This document shows, in pieces, positions 59,001 through 63,404 of a stretch of 64,000 bases of DNA. The DNA is taken from assembly GCA_963169105.1 (NCBI GenBank), contig OY720632.1:6634001-6698000 (forward strand). Direction: 5' to 3'. Position 1 is the first letter of the stretch. Every line of letters begins with the position of its first letter. The translations under genes and the position numbers were made by a program. Below the pieces are notes generated by a model. The model saw nothing but the letters and a program-made list of their open reading frames with translations. It was not told the DNA's origin and made no database searches. The stretch comes from Ceriagrion tenellum (taxonomy: Eukaryota; Arthropoda; Insecta; Odonata; Coenagrionidae).

Positions 59001-61677
59001 CGGCGGAGGTTATAACTAAAAAGTTGAAGAAGGGGGGAAGAAGTGCATAGGTATTCTGAAGAAGGTATTTGTGGTATGAAATGGAAGGATCGAAGGGAAG
59101 TTTTGGTTACATCATCTGAATGCGGTGCTTCTATGGTAGAAGTCGAAAACCACAGGGGAGAAAAAACAAGGAAACCGAAAATCGTCGTCGAGTACAATAA
59201 ATTGATGGGGGGAATAGATCAACAAGCACAAATGTTGGCCTATTACCCAATCGAAAGAAACTCTCTCCGGTGGTACAAAAAGGTAGGCATTCACATTTTT
59301 CATTTGATTCTTTTAAACTCATATAATCTGTGCAACCGTGATCATAAAACCAGCTACTACGACTTTCGTTTAGAAATTATAAAATCCCTCTTAGCTTCGC
59401 GTCTCCAAACACCACTTCCACCACCACCACCTTGAAAATCTAAAATCCATGGTACCAAGAAACCCTGACACAAAACGAGCACTCCGAAAATAATGTGTAT
59501 TCTGCAACCAAAAAGGGTTGAGGAAGGACACAAATTATTTTTGCCCAGACTGCCATAAACAACCCGGCCTCTGCCTGGAAGATTGCTTCCGCCTTGACCA
59601 TAGATATTAGAGGATTATTTTTTCATTTTATGCTTATTATTGTTTCAAATTTCCATTTCACAACTTTTATATATTATACAGACTATTTCCTAGTTATTTA
59701 TATTTTTATACTTTGAAAAAATAAATTGTTTACTATTCCATGATCATTTTGTATATTTATAGGGTATATTATAGTTTTTAAAATTTTAATAAATGATATA
59801 ACTATGAATATTCTTATATACTCTTGAAAAGCAATCAATTTAATGAAAGTATGAAATCCATTTTATGAAAAATTTTATGTATGTATTTATATACATGTTT
59901 TACACCAAAAATATTTCCAAATATTGTCTACGTCCTTCAATGCAACCTTTGTCCCGCATTTCATATAGGTAAATGCACAACATCTCTCAACATTAGGATT
60001 ATAGCCACTGGTGTACATGCAATGACTCTTCTCCCTCCCCCTCCCAGTCTCCACTCACACACGAGAACACGACACCAAATTTGACAACCGCTTCTTACTC
60101 TCCATCCCAACACCATCTCTCTACAGGTCAGGAAAAAAGGAGTGAGCAAAGATACATGCTCTGGGCGAACACTTGGCCCAAGGTTTGAAAAAAGCTCACT
60201 AGTCTTCAAAATTTGCCCTCCCCCGCCGATCTCTGGAATTTCCCTCTCTTTCCTTTACTCTTCCTTCCACCGAGACAAAACTCCCCCCACACCCGATTGT
60301 CCCTCGTTTGGGCTAATCCTCCGACCTGCCCTGTCGGAAAAGGGACATACTGAGTTGTCTCTCCATCCCCCCGCTCTCTCCTCTCTAGTGCAGATGACAG
60401 TCGTAGTAGCGACGACGCGCGATTTTTTCATCAGTCTTCAGCGACGACTTAGTCACTGCTGAAGACTGATGAAAAAATCAAACATTTTGCAATGTAAGTG
60501 TGCATCTCTCGCTTTTTTTGGGTGCCTGTCGTGCTTGTCTATACATATATAAGTAGGGATATTAATCCTTTTGGATTGAAAGTTAAAATAAACATTAAAA
60601 CTTGGGAATTTCCGAGAAAAGAACATCCGAACCCATTCTTGAGGCGCGAGTGATGACGTCTTGGATGAAGAAAGAAGGCGCTGCTACCCAACGACGCAGC
60701 ATATTCGTCCAACACTTTCTTTTGTCCAATCATTTCAGATATGCGTCAAATGTCTAAAAATGGCAACTAACGTACAGTAGAAGTGTATATGTATACCATA
60801 TTAACAAGTTTTTTGTCGGCCCCTGAGGAAAGATATGCATACGGGGGGCAATCCTGAAAGTGTTAATACACTTGATGTCATTATTACTTCATGCTAAATC
60901 TTGAAATTTAAGAACTAACCTCCAAATTTCCCTATCTATTGGCCACTCCATACTCTACAACTACTCTATGAAGATATTCTCTATTAAAACTTCAGAGGCA
61001 TGTAATAAATACAGCTTTTAAACCACCAAATTTAACCTTATTCTGATTAATCAAATATGGTACTTTCTATTGCATAAAACTAGGGATGGACCGATACCAG
61101 AAATTGCCGATACCGATACCATTTCTCCTCCCCCAATACCATTACCGATACTACTTCGTCCTAGGCCGTAATACAAACTCAATATTCCATTGGCCAAATA
61201 TTTAATTGGCCGAATTGGCAGTAAAAATCTGAAAAACACTGACGTGACTGACGATACCGATTCTACTGATGCCATAAATATCGGCCGATACTTCATATCG
61301 GTATTGGTCCATCCCTACATAAAACACAGATTTAATCAATATTATACAACTATAATCAAATGTTGACTACGGCACTCAACAATAAAAATACCTAGTTTCC
61401 CTAGAAATGTCACTTTGAGCAAGGGGTTTGTATATTAGAGGGAGAATAAAATCATTTGAACCTATTTTTATCCTTACTTTTCACCACGTAGTAGTCTGAC
61501 TCTGGAACTTTCTGTCCCTTTTGGGCACAAGTGAGTATCCAGTCCTTGGTAACTGCAGGTAGACCCCATTTAACTGCAGCAGCATACTTATTTCCTTCAG
61601 GAGTGGGACAAATCAGATGAGTAGATGCTACAGCATTCTTCTCTGGAATGTCCTTCTTTGAGAAGACTTCCTGGGAA
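10828..61677 (-). CDS. TOPBP1: TopBP1 / Mus101 ortholog, 11 exons, both ends missing
   Basis: TopBP1 is a nuclear scaffold of BRCT domains. It binds phosphorylated replication and checkpoint proteins (RAD9, treslin, BLM, MDC1) and activates the ATR-ATRIP kinase. Joining 61478-61677, 53725-54395, 49089-49223, 48314-48490, 31629-31856, 30490-30587, 25149-25351, 20996-21096, 19015-19083, 11509-11709 and 10828-11081 gives 2337 nt, about 779 codons, with no stop and consistent phases at all ten junctions. The order is BRCT5 (C-terminal part), acidic Ser/Thr-rich linker, BRCT6, candidate ATR-activation region, BRCT7 and the first half of BRCT8. This order is specific to TopBP1 among BRCT proteins. 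Human TopBP1 has about 1520 residues, so roughly the N-terminal half (BRCT0-4) and the last 60-70 residues are absent from the window. No mutation is seen in any exon. Splicing has not been tested. Confidence 0.9.
11082..11508 (-). other. TopBP1 intron, 427 bp
   Basis: The shortest intron seen in the gene. It is AT-rich, with a plain pyrimidine tract and no mobile element that I recognise. Confidence 0.6.
11509..11709 (-). CDS. TOPBP1: TopBP1 exon, BRCT7
   Basis: Acceptor ttttcag, donor GTTAGT, 67 codons, phase 0. It reads EKMRYKSVVESLGGQV, then SHLVTLRPARSEKLLGSIAS, then GIWVLHPKYLDASKAEGKF. LGG, the THLV-type strand, 'RSEKLLGSIASGIWVL' and the Trp are BRCT7 hallmarks. Its phosphate-binding residues serve BACH1/FANCJ and ATR autophospho-site binding in vertebrates. 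Confidence 0.9.
12840..13352 (-). mobile_element. Probable Penelope-like 3' fragment
   Basis: A long minus-strand frame (13352 down to 12924) encodes a hydrophobic, Pro-rich stretch of the kind that ends Penelope-like ORFs. It is followed by an untranslated tail: tggtaatgacactctgtgtt, then gaaacc, then aataaaaagtgtg. The 'ATGA, short stem, GAAAC' tail resembles the 3' structure at 8456-8563. No GIY-YIG motif is visible in this copy, so the assignment is weak. Confidence 0.3.
14663..14884 (+). pseudogene. pogo/Tigger-like transposase C-terminus
   Basis: The frame ends with KSFKKHGVSNALDGSEDDF, then an acidic tail and a stop at 14882-14884. 'SFKKxGxSNxxDGxEDD' is the characteristic end of pogo/Tigger-type transposases. 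Nothing of the catalytic core is left upstream. About 200 bases downstream, repeated ccttatatgccgg-type motifs (near 15075-15115) look like the terminal sequence of the same element. Confidence 0.6.
15935..16155 (+). repeat. Tandem repeat, units of about 44-49 bp
   Basis: Units of the form 'agctgaactctattgagcat, gcggttcttactgaacag' follow one another. GCATGC cores occur at 15961, 16010, 16056 and 16100 and, irregularly, at 16121. The copies are diverged, so the array is not recent. It abuts the SINE at 16175. Confidence 0.7.
16175..16570 (-). mobile_element. tRNA-derived SINE
   Basis: On the minus strand the head reads gtggtggctagagtactgg (box A-like) and, about 30 bases later, gggttcaaatccc (box B). 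The body carries ggatgagacgttaaaccatg, a central motif shared by many arthropod and other animal SINEs. It ends near the gcgcctcttggagggcggtg block. Length is about 395 bp. No clear target duplication was found, and the 3' end runs toward the tandem repeat. Confidence 0.75.
16797..16965 (+). other. Possible gene fragment, unrecognised
   Basis: From ATG 16797 a frame of 55 codons reads MPRGQRATTDKKPAFKTT, then ILDVVEDYLFIGSSTK, to a TAA at 16962. The composition looks protein-like, but I know no matching family and there are no neighbouring exons. It may be a chance frame. Confidence 0.2.
19015..19083 (-). CDS. TOPBP1: TopBP1 exon, start of BRCT7
   Basis: Acceptor ttttcaag, donor GTAAGT, 23 codons, phase 0. 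It reads RPPKFMFSSMDET, the first strand of BRCT7 ('F-x-F-S-S-x-D'). It continues with EKMRYKSVVESLGG on the next exon after a 7.3-kb intron. Confidence 0.82.
19084..20995 (-). other. TopBP1 intron, 1.9 kb
   Basis: AT-rich, no gene or named repeat recognised. A 102-codon frame at 20010 on the plus strand is Phe/Leu/Cys-rich without motifs and is taken as chance. Confidence 0.45.
20996..21096 (-). CDS. TOPBP1: TopBP1 exon, candidate ATR-activation motif
   Basis: Acceptor catgcag, donor GTATGC, 101 nt (2 + 33 codons). It reads EVISWQENGVIDEAKRE. In vertebrate TopBP1 the ATR-activation domain, between BRCT6 and BRCT7, depends on a Trp followed by a charged helix (IxWDD...). The Trp here has the same place and a similar context, so I infer that it is the equivalent residue. 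Confidence 0.75.
21540..21800 (-). pseudogene. Decayed LINE reverse transcriptase
   Basis: The minus strand shows MVIDLVQFADDLVEVHLPL around 21580-21630. FADD is the catalytic motif of non-LTR reverse transcriptases. A degraded GLR..PLS.LL block lies about 100 bases before it, where the 'GxPQGSPLSPLLF'-type motif belongs. Frames are broken. The clade cannot be told. Two overlapping long frames just upstream (21793-22371) are probably not part of it. Confidence 0.45.
21800..23460. other. Intronic sequence without a recognised gene
   Basis: Overlapping open frames of 163 and 164 codons at 21793-22371 lie on opposite strands and reflect a GC-richer patch. No domain was recognised in either. The rest is AT-rich. 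Confidence 0.35.
23464..24860 (-). pseudogene. LINE reverse transcriptase (CR1/Jockey-type), split by an insertion
   Basis: Minus-strand blocks in order: NVIFLDFKKAF (about 24800), IVNWILDFLSDGNQRVVIYG, VPLRSVISPLLFIIYINGL, then RLFANDTLTY at the catalytic site. Next comes AVKYLGITLTSD before the insertion at 23608-24268. After the insertion come LKNLGFVI and, one frame away, RCFFTLVRPHLECAAG. This is the standard order of fingers, palm and thumb in CR1/Jockey-type elements. The catalytic FADD reads FAND. There are frameshifts and stops, so it is inactive. Confidence 0.7.
23608..24268. mobile_element. Non-autonomous hAT-like element inside the LINE
   Basis: The element begins with cagggtggctac and ends with gtcaccctg (inverted repeats of about 10 bp). 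It is rich in the repeated phrase 'ccctgacttttccctga'. It splits the LINE reverse transcriptase coding sequence, whose two halves resume on either side. The flanks show only an imperfect 8-9 bp duplication. Length is about 660 bp, with no transposase. A related diverged fragment lies at 840-975. Confidence 0.55.
25149..25351 (-). CDS. TOPBP1: TopBP1 exon, BRCT6-BRCT7 linker
   Basis: Acceptor aaatag, donor GTGAGT, 203 nt. The first base completes the Met codon from the previous exon and one base is left over. It reads LDSVLAEEIQSTPEKVRLSR, then a Pro/Ser/Ala-rich tail. STPEKVRLSR is a plausible kinase target and partner-binding site. A disordered linker is expected here. Confidence 0.75.
25352..26309. 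other. Intronic sequence with one perfect hairpin
   Basis: No gene was recognised. It holds the 18-bp hairpin at 25890-25929 and runs up to the Tigger-like terminus at 26310. Confidence 0.4.
25890..25929. repeat. Perfect 18-bp hairpin with 4-base loop
   Basis: The arm ctgtcaatttttacacag (25890-25907) is followed by acca and the exact reverse complement (25912-25929). Confidence 0.85.
26310..28102 (-). pseudogene. Tigger/pogo-like transposase and 3' terminus, 5'-truncated
   Basis: The minus strand reads NPKAWVTMTIF, DWFSHSFIPVVETF, then ILLLLDSGPGHSP (second catalytic Asp), then NTTSLIQPMDQGVIVTFKKF (third Asp, the signature of Tigger/jerky DDE proteins). An unbroken frame follows from 27937 to 27482. 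More C-terminal sequence, with stops, continues to about 27170. The 3' end is at 26310, where TA is followed by cagtaagtcctcaacatacg, a pogo-type terminus. The part before NPKAW, including the first Asp and the DNA-binding domain, is missing where the LINE fragment at 28112 begins. Confidence 0.8.
28112..28629 (+). mobile_element. LINE 3' end (CR1/Jockey-type)
   Basis: The frame ends with HGYNTRRHMDLHPNFVRTT, then GLKIYNHLPLDLKSKI and FRKNELKFFHSR, the usual C-terminus of CR1/Jockey-type ORF2. The stop is at 28473-28475, followed by a short 3' UTR and a tail of ATT repeats (about 28604-28629). It is 5'-truncated, as normal for LINE insertions, and appears to have landed in the Tigger-like gene. 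Part of the same family as the element at 45.9-47.6 kb, judging by the shared LGxLPxxxxY block. Confidence 0.7.
28630..30489. other. Intronic sequence, nothing recognised
   Basis: AT-rich. The rest of the Tigger-like element was looked for here on the minus strand and not found. Confidence 0.4.
30490..30587 (-). CDS. TOPBP1: TopBP1 exon, after BRCT6
   Basis: Acceptor catttcag, donor GTAAGT, 98 nt, ending with two bases of a Met codon completed by the next exon. It reads KKSDVAWESHHEAK, then SKPFRKPEVH. Conservation is low, and the call rests on good splice sites, a fitting phase and its position between two sure exons. Confidence 0.7.
30588..31628 (-). other. TopBP1 intron, 1.0 kb, with a palindrome
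   Basis: It contains a 123-codon plus-strand frame (30764-31135) with AT-driven composition and no motif, and the 14-bp palindromic hairpin at 31079-31108. Confidence 0.45.
31079..31108. repeat. Perfect 14-bp palindrome with 2-base centre
   Basis: ttttttagaccaaa (31079-31092), tg, then the exact reverse complement (31095-31108). Confidence 0.85.
31629..31856 (-). CDS. TOPBP1: TopBP1 exon, second half of BRCT6
   Basis: Acceptor ccttag, donor GTGAGT, 76 codons, phase 0. It reads EYKQALESGKMLVAPAW, then VELCAAEGMHKDEALFP. The helix, the VAPAW tryptophan motif and the 'ALFPPTDYP' ending complete BRCT6. The frame continues directly from the previous exon (FQ|GEE). Confidence 0.88.
31857..33047. 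other. Start of the 16.5-kb TopBP1 intron, nothing recognised
   Basis: AT-rich sequence with no recognised gene or repeat before the dispersed repeat copy at 33048. Confidence 0.4.
33048..33510 (+). repeat. Dispersed repeat, copy 1
   Basis: This aligns with the reverse complement of 56195-56695. Shared blocks include gcaaaattcat near the start, ggtttccaaagc, aatgactcatt, ccctgaacccttctcat, and atcattaggacta. No coding capacity or known family was recognised. Confidence 0.65.
33530..33560 (+). repeat. TAA-rich tract at the 5' edge of the R4-like element
   Basis: An imperfect taa/ataat run directly precedes the 5' edge of the R4/Dong-like sequence. Dong elements are known to insert into TAA repeats. 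Confidence 0.6.
33754..33777 (+). repeat. Left inverted repeat of the pogo-like element
   Basis: 24 bases, pairing with 43409-43432 with a single difference (cgata against caata at position 13). Confidence 0.8.
34151..34338 (+). repeat. Direct repeat, copy 1
   Basis: It starts tgtttctaacatctacgcag and continues through ggcccgacc, ctggatatacgaa and aatattatttgttcc-type blocks shared with 34601-34798. The copies are diverged by point changes and small gaps. Confidence 0.75.
34601..34798 (+). repeat. Direct repeat, copy 2
   Basis: The same 20-base start as copy 1, 450 bases further along, and the same order of blocks. Both lie inside the pogo-like element, so the duplication belongs to that element or to something inserted in it. 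Confidence 0.75.
36541..37761 (+). CDS. LOA element ORF1 protein
   Basis: 406 codons, intact. Residues 1-110 are Ser-rich and disordered. A basic cluster KRRKRNEKRRAKR (114-126) and another near 150-185 suit nuclear import and RNA binding. From about residue 200 a folded domain follows (RIAIVRLEEMWDKIPAEEEI, then WLVEAVGKMG, then MMVWVPGFSKPDTKTL). I recall this arrangement from the DUF4780-type domain of insect LINE ORF1 proteins. The CCHC zinc knuckles common in ORF1 of R1, I and Jockey elements are not visible. The tail (last 40 residues) is acidic and Thr-rich. ORF2 begins inside its final 44 bases in another frame. The likely role is RNA binding and RNP formation for retrotransposition. 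Confidence 0.8.
   Translation: MGFFMDKSKQNSLGVAEKQPQSKDVSPITSSLEDALLASPIGASNGSSSLSLSLACPSTSVEQGEPLSDSSESTLKAAPGSPRSDSGASTTTLGSISNMMEQLSTWKEGSGAAKRRKRNEKRRAKRALASGGLPQGAGSTTEGVKAIGSPMKRKGSAEKSGGGSQKRGRTAGDTPTNLAQEAKKPRTSTYAQVTKNMKKMAIMPVSYPEEMMTEEWHRIAIVRLEEMWDKIPAEEEIPLFEANRLTNGAVEFTCGNDYSANWLVEAVGKMGPFGDTIVKVVDADSLIRRRRMMVWVPGFSKPDTKTLIERMKRSNPGLQTSLWRTYERKEVEHGTRFVLGVDEPSATFISSPDFRANVGMQRAEITFLGKADGQEETPTTSTKEVETKEADQDGGHPLPSGQPPTL
37718..41359 (+). pseudogene. LOA element ORF2 polyprotein, one in-frame stop
   Basis: One frame from ATG 37718 to TAA 41357-41359 (about 1213 codons), broken only by TAA 38561-38563. Order: an apurinic-type endonuclease (LQVNLQHCKAA, QEPW, CDANSHHTVWGS, SDHRHIYF), then reverse transcriptase (FIPKPGKTDYTKADSFRGIS, FLDVEGAFNN, GCPQGGVLSPLLWN, and YADD at 39722-39733). 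RNase H comes next (FTDGSKK, FQAEVFAL, CTDSQAAL and GNEIADQLA, all four acidic residues present). The C-terminal Cys-rich motif CRWCQ...HVLCNC lies near 41183-41236. All catalytic residues are present, so apart from the stop between endonuclease and reverse transcriptase the enzyme looks functional. The stop prevents full-length protein from this copy, unless it is a sequencing error. Confidence 0.85.
43409..43432 (-). repeat. Right inverted repeat of the pogo-like element
   Basis: Reverse complement of 33754-33777 with one mismatch. R4-like coding sequence starts about 30 bases beyond it. Confidence 0.8.
43464..45875 (+). pseudogene. R4/Dong-like ORF, frameshifted
   Basis: The N-terminal part reads WTETLRGNLLECYAASEP, then RRGYMARIHSLW, a DNA-binding-type region typical of R4 elements. 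After frameshifts come WEEKAAKRLEQLEAKMF and, from 44471, the reverse transcriptase: KGDLSNPKNYRPITYLNN, GCKDNLLIDRC, MARVDYRKAFDTTSHEFI, GIFQGDSLSPLLFCISL and FYMDDLKLYA. The 'xYMDDLKLYA' catalytic motif and 'WIDYRKAFDSVPH'-type block are characteristic of the R4/Dong clade. In R4 elements the C-terminus carries a restriction-like endonuclease. Here only degraded sequence remains past 45475. There are at least four frameshifts or stops, and an inverted duplication at 44050-44086. Confidence 0.7.
44050..44086. repeat. Perfect 16-bp hairpin inside the R4-like ORF
   Basis: acgcccagatgtgatg (44050-44065), gaata, then the exact reverse complement (44071-44086). It falls where the R4-like protein sequence loses its usual pattern. 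Confidence 0.85.
45885..47560 (-). pseudogene. LINE reverse transcriptase (CR1/Jockey-type)
   Basis: Minus strand. A linker region at 47560-47282 (RYFSGLLKDLAYTCKHS, then YNDLKKEYRKMI) precedes the reverse transcriptase. An unbroken 266-codon frame (46881-46081) reads FQYGFRKRRSTSLAIAKVV, LGLFFDLSKAFDSVNH, LTQGVPQGSVLGPMLFLIYI, then LYADNANFVLT and FLGLNIDAHLSWDTHV. Then, beyond a stop, HHSPLGVLI and LGILPVPCIYI. The catalytic YADD reads YADN, so the enzyme is inactive. It is opposed to the R4-like element and meets it at about 45.88 kb. The 28112-28629 fragment is the same or a close family. Confidence 0.75.
47950..48200 (+). repeat. Dispersed repeat, copy 3
   Basis: This aligns with the reverse complement of about 55880-56060. 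Shared blocks: gcgttagtattgca, aatagctggatggct, ataatgag, aattttgtgc and ggccttta. It represents the distal part of the same repeat as copy 2. Confidence 0.6.
48314..48490 (-). CDS. TOPBP1: TopBP1 exon, first half of BRCT6
   Basis: Acceptor tccaatag, donor GTAAAA, 59 codons, phase 0 at both ends. It reads RPLADVVAYIWKELPR, then QLAAKVEALGGVIQHSF, then IVTHAIFQ. This is the first strand, helix 1 (with 'LGG') and the 'VTH' strand of a BRCT fold. The intron that follows is 16.5 kb and holds the nested transposons. It separates this exon from the rest of the same domain. Confidence 0.88.
48491..49088 (-). other. TopBP1 intron, 0.6 kb
   Basis: AT-rich, with no element recognised. Confidence 0.5.
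49089..49223 (-). CDS. TOPBP1: TopBP1 exon, linker before BRCT6
   Basis: Acceptor tttttgtag, donor GTAAGA, 45 codons, phase 0 at both ends. It reads LSELKRRLWASIDNACKK, then a Glu-rich region and GKRKR. The basic end could serve as a nuclear localisation signal. It continues the motif TPLSE across the junction with the previous exon (ET|PLSEL). Confidence 0.82.
49224..53724 (-). other. TopBP1 intron, 4.5 kb
   Basis: Mostly AT-rich with no gene. One GC-richer patch (about 50570-50798) ends in ggcgcgaaagggttaa. Read on the minus strand this is TTAA followed by CCCTTTCGCGCC, the look of a piggyBac-type MITE end. A matching left end was not found with certainty; accctta motifs lie near 49990 and 50165. 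Confidence 0.4.
53725..54395 (-). CDS. TOPBP1: TopBP1 exon, BRCT5-BRCT6 linker
   Basis: Acceptor tttttatag, donor GTTAGT. At 671 nt it is the largest exon seen. It begins with two bases completing a Thr codon and ends in phase 0. It encodes a disordered, acidic, Ser/Thr-rich stretch, then TPGTPYGQVFEANPSR and RKAWKNWVETIPK, the short conserved motifs that precede BRCT6 in TopBP1 proteins. Many Ser/Thr-Pro sites suit phosphorylation. An ATG two bases into the exon is probably internal and not the start. Confidence 0.85.
55790..56695 (-). repeat. Dispersed repeat, copy 2 (longest)
   Basis: Its minus-strand sequence matches copy 1 (33048-33510) over the first half and copy 3 (47950-48200) over the second half. 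It therefore links them into one family of at least 900 bp. It has no long frame and no obvious terminal repeats. It could be a LINE 3' region, an LTR or a long MITE. Confidence 0.6.
57892..59610 (+). pseudogene. piggyBac-like transposase, nearly complete but frameshifted
   Basis: Starts at ATG 57892 (MSGPSGMKRPRKAAKEK), with an acidic, Ser-rich N-terminus (WSSDEEYEELPYSDSSD). The core from about 58279 reads WNSVTEEEIKIFFRLLFYMG, NRLNDYWRKDVLF and FIRILRAQHFSKVNEDES. The three acidic blocks follow: SIDESMILWWGRLSFRQYI (first Asp), SVHMDNFYNSVDLAKYI (second) and EYNKLMGGIDQQ (third). The C-terminal cysteine-rich domain is around 59492-59600 (CVFCNQKGLRK, then YFCPDCHKQPGLCLEDCF). All catalytic residues remain, but stops and shifts near 58230, 58645 and 58800-59050 break the frame. 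PGBD4-type. TTAA ends not located. Confidence 0.8.
59890..60480 (+). mobile_element. Penelope-like 3' fragment with GIY-YIG remnant
   Basis: The plus strand reads NIVYVLQCNLCPAFHIGKCT, then TSLNIRI. The 'VYVLQCNLC...FxIGxTxxSL' pattern is that of the GIY-YIG nuclease end of Penelope-like elements. One frame away, HTREHDTKFDNRFLLSI and a 'GLKK'-type block match the usual continuation. Next comes a CT-rich stretch and a tail with gatgacagtcgtagtagcga, then cgacgcg, comparable to the hammerhead-like tail at 8456-8563. A perfect 22-bp hairpin (60421-60479) follows. Confidence 0.5.
60421..60479. repeat. Perfect 22-bp hairpin with 15-base loop
   Basis: Arms 60421-60442 (gattttttcatcagtcttca, then gc) and 60458-60479 are exact reverse complements. 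Confidence 0.9.
61073..61325. mobile_element. hAT-type MITE with perfect 8-bp duplication
   Basis: A 237-bp element (61081-61317) begins tagggatggaccgatacc and ends ggtattggtccatcccta, an inverted repeat of about 17 bp with one mismatch. cataaaac flanks it on both sides (61073-61080, 61318-61325). The 8-bp duplication and TAGGGATG-type ends identify it as hAT. The interior repeats 'cgatac' motifs. No coding capacity. Confidence 0.9.
61478..61677 (-). CDS. TOPBP1: TopBP1 exon, BRCT5
   Basis: Acceptor tttcag at 61678-61683 and donor GTAAGG just below 61478. The exon takes one base to finish a codon from the missing upstream exon and leaves one base. It reads VFSKKDIPEKNAVASTHLIC, then EGNKYAAAVKWGLPAVTKDW, then CAQKGQKVPESDYYV. 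'THLIC', 'KYAAAVKWGLPAV' and the BRCT tryptophan in KDWIL match the second half of BRCT5. The N-terminal strand of the domain must lie on an upstream exon that I could not find up to 64000. Confidence 0.88.
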
Positions 61678-63040
61678 CTGAAACCAAGAATTGTACAATA
61701 AATATTAATCAAACAAAATTAGTTCTGATGAAACAAATAAATAAAGAGACCTGGTTTGATGACCACTCCAGTTAAATGATCACTCCTCTTAACAGCCATA
61801 GTTTTGCAATACCAATCATAAATACCATGTGACATCAATGCACAAGGTACCACACACCACCTTTCGAAGATCACCTCTCATATTGAGGAACAGCCTATTC
61901 TTAAATAAGTATTTACCTCTATTACGAGACTGAATGCAGTTAAACTCTGTTACAATGTAGATCTTGGGGGATGGAGGCATGCTCATCTAACAGGCAACCC
62001 ACACTGTTACAAGAAGGAAGGAGTAATCTCAGCGACTTACAATTTCTGTACTCCTAATTAAGGCTGCTATTCTGAATGAAATATCATTAACCCTATTACC
62101 CAGACATAGCTTTCATGACGCTTTCTTCCTAAGAATAGCATCGCCAACGCTTTTTGCGATTCTTATTGTGAGATGACTCCTGGGAGCGATGCTGTTTTAG
62201 GCGACAATTAGATCACCACGCTTTTTGCTAAAGCGTCAAGTTTTCCTTGAGTGAAACGACCACATTTTCTTTTTCACACATCATCTAGTTAGGATTCTGC
62301 AAAATATGTACATGTATAAAAGTGTTCCTAAACATAAAATTAATAGCAGAATTGACATGTCAATATGTATATTCAAGTGAACATAAAAAATCCCTCTCAT
62401 AAAAAGTAGGCGTAGGTCCCAAGCTGGACAGGAAGGCACAGTGAGAAAAGTAATTTGAAACTTAGCAAAGTTGAATGCAAGTATGAAATTGGAAACCTTC
62501 CTTGACATTTCCTTTCCCATACCTCTCACTGTAGACGTGTTTTTTCGACTGAGTCTCATTGCTTAATTCCTTCATTGAATTACTTTTCACATCTCTCAGC
62601 TGGAGATAACAAGTTTAGGTAAAATAGAAGAACCTGCTCTACACGCAAAGGGTGAGTATTCACTCTCTCTGTTGTGAATTGTATCAAACATTTCCATTGT
62701 ACTAGTTAAATGAATGGCTCAAAATATTGCTCACCTCATCCATTCATATAAACTTCCATCCGCACATTCCCCAGGAGTCCCACAAGATTTTCAAGAGGCA
62801 AATTGCAACGGCTATTCATTTGGCACCACACAGCAGTGCTAAACGGATCAAATCACTATCTTGCATTCCCCGGATCAGATCACTATCTTGGCATTACTTA
62901 CGTACGCTGGTGGTTTTAAGCTCTAACGTTTATCCGCAAGTCATATTTCCCTAGACTGTGAGAACGAATGAGCAGATCTAAGAAAATTAAATTTTATATT
63001 GTGGAGCAAAGTTATTTGACTTAGGTCTGAAGGTTATATG
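61678..63040. other. Upstream intronic sequence, no exon found
   Basis: The next upstream TopBP1 exon (start of BRCT5, ending in phase 2 on the minus strand) was looked for here and up to 64000 and not seen. No other gene was recognised. Confidence 0.35.
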
Positions 63041-63044
63041 TTAT

Positions 63045-63115
63045 ATAAAGTGGTCGAGTGGAGGATTCCCATCGCGAAGGTTCTGGGTTCATTTCAGGAT
63101 TATTAATCACGAGGG
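63045..63115 (+). mobile_element. tRNA-like SINE head (fragment)
   Basis: aagtggtcgagtggaggatt resembles a Ser/Leu-type tRNA box A, and ggttctgggttcatttc about 30 bases on resembles box B, though the last bases deviate from the GGTTCRANNCC pattern. It is probably the start of a decayed tRNA-derived SINE and not a functional tRNA, since no acceptor stem pairs. Confidence 0.3.
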
Positions 63116-63404
63116 TTTTTCTTTGTAAAATTATTCCAACATCACCTTCATATTATTCCTTTTTCATAGTTAGGTCCTTTCCCAAACTGCCTTTGTTCCC
63201 TGATTTATTTATCTAGCAATTTCCATTCATTCGTTACTTGGTATATGTGCAAGTAAAAATATACTCTAAATATACTAAAAACTATACTCACATGCTCAAA
63301 AAGACAGTATTATGCATAATTTTACCCATTGTTTAATGCACTAATTGATGATGGCACATAACCTGGAGGTGCCCATATAAATCGACATTTAAAGTTATTT
63401 ACTT

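Larger units (their letters stand above)
54396..61477 (-). other. TopBP1 intron, 7.1 kb, with piggyBac-like and other elements
   Basis: Contains dispersed repeat copy 2, the piggyBac-like gene at 57892-59610, a Penelope-like fragment with a hairpin (59890-60480) and a hAT MITE (61073-61325). I recognised nothing in 54396-55790 or 56700-57890. Confidence 0.5.

Noticed and set aside
63045..63115. Functional tRNA gene
   Set aside because: Box B is imperfect and no acceptor stem pairs. A SINE fragment is more likely.
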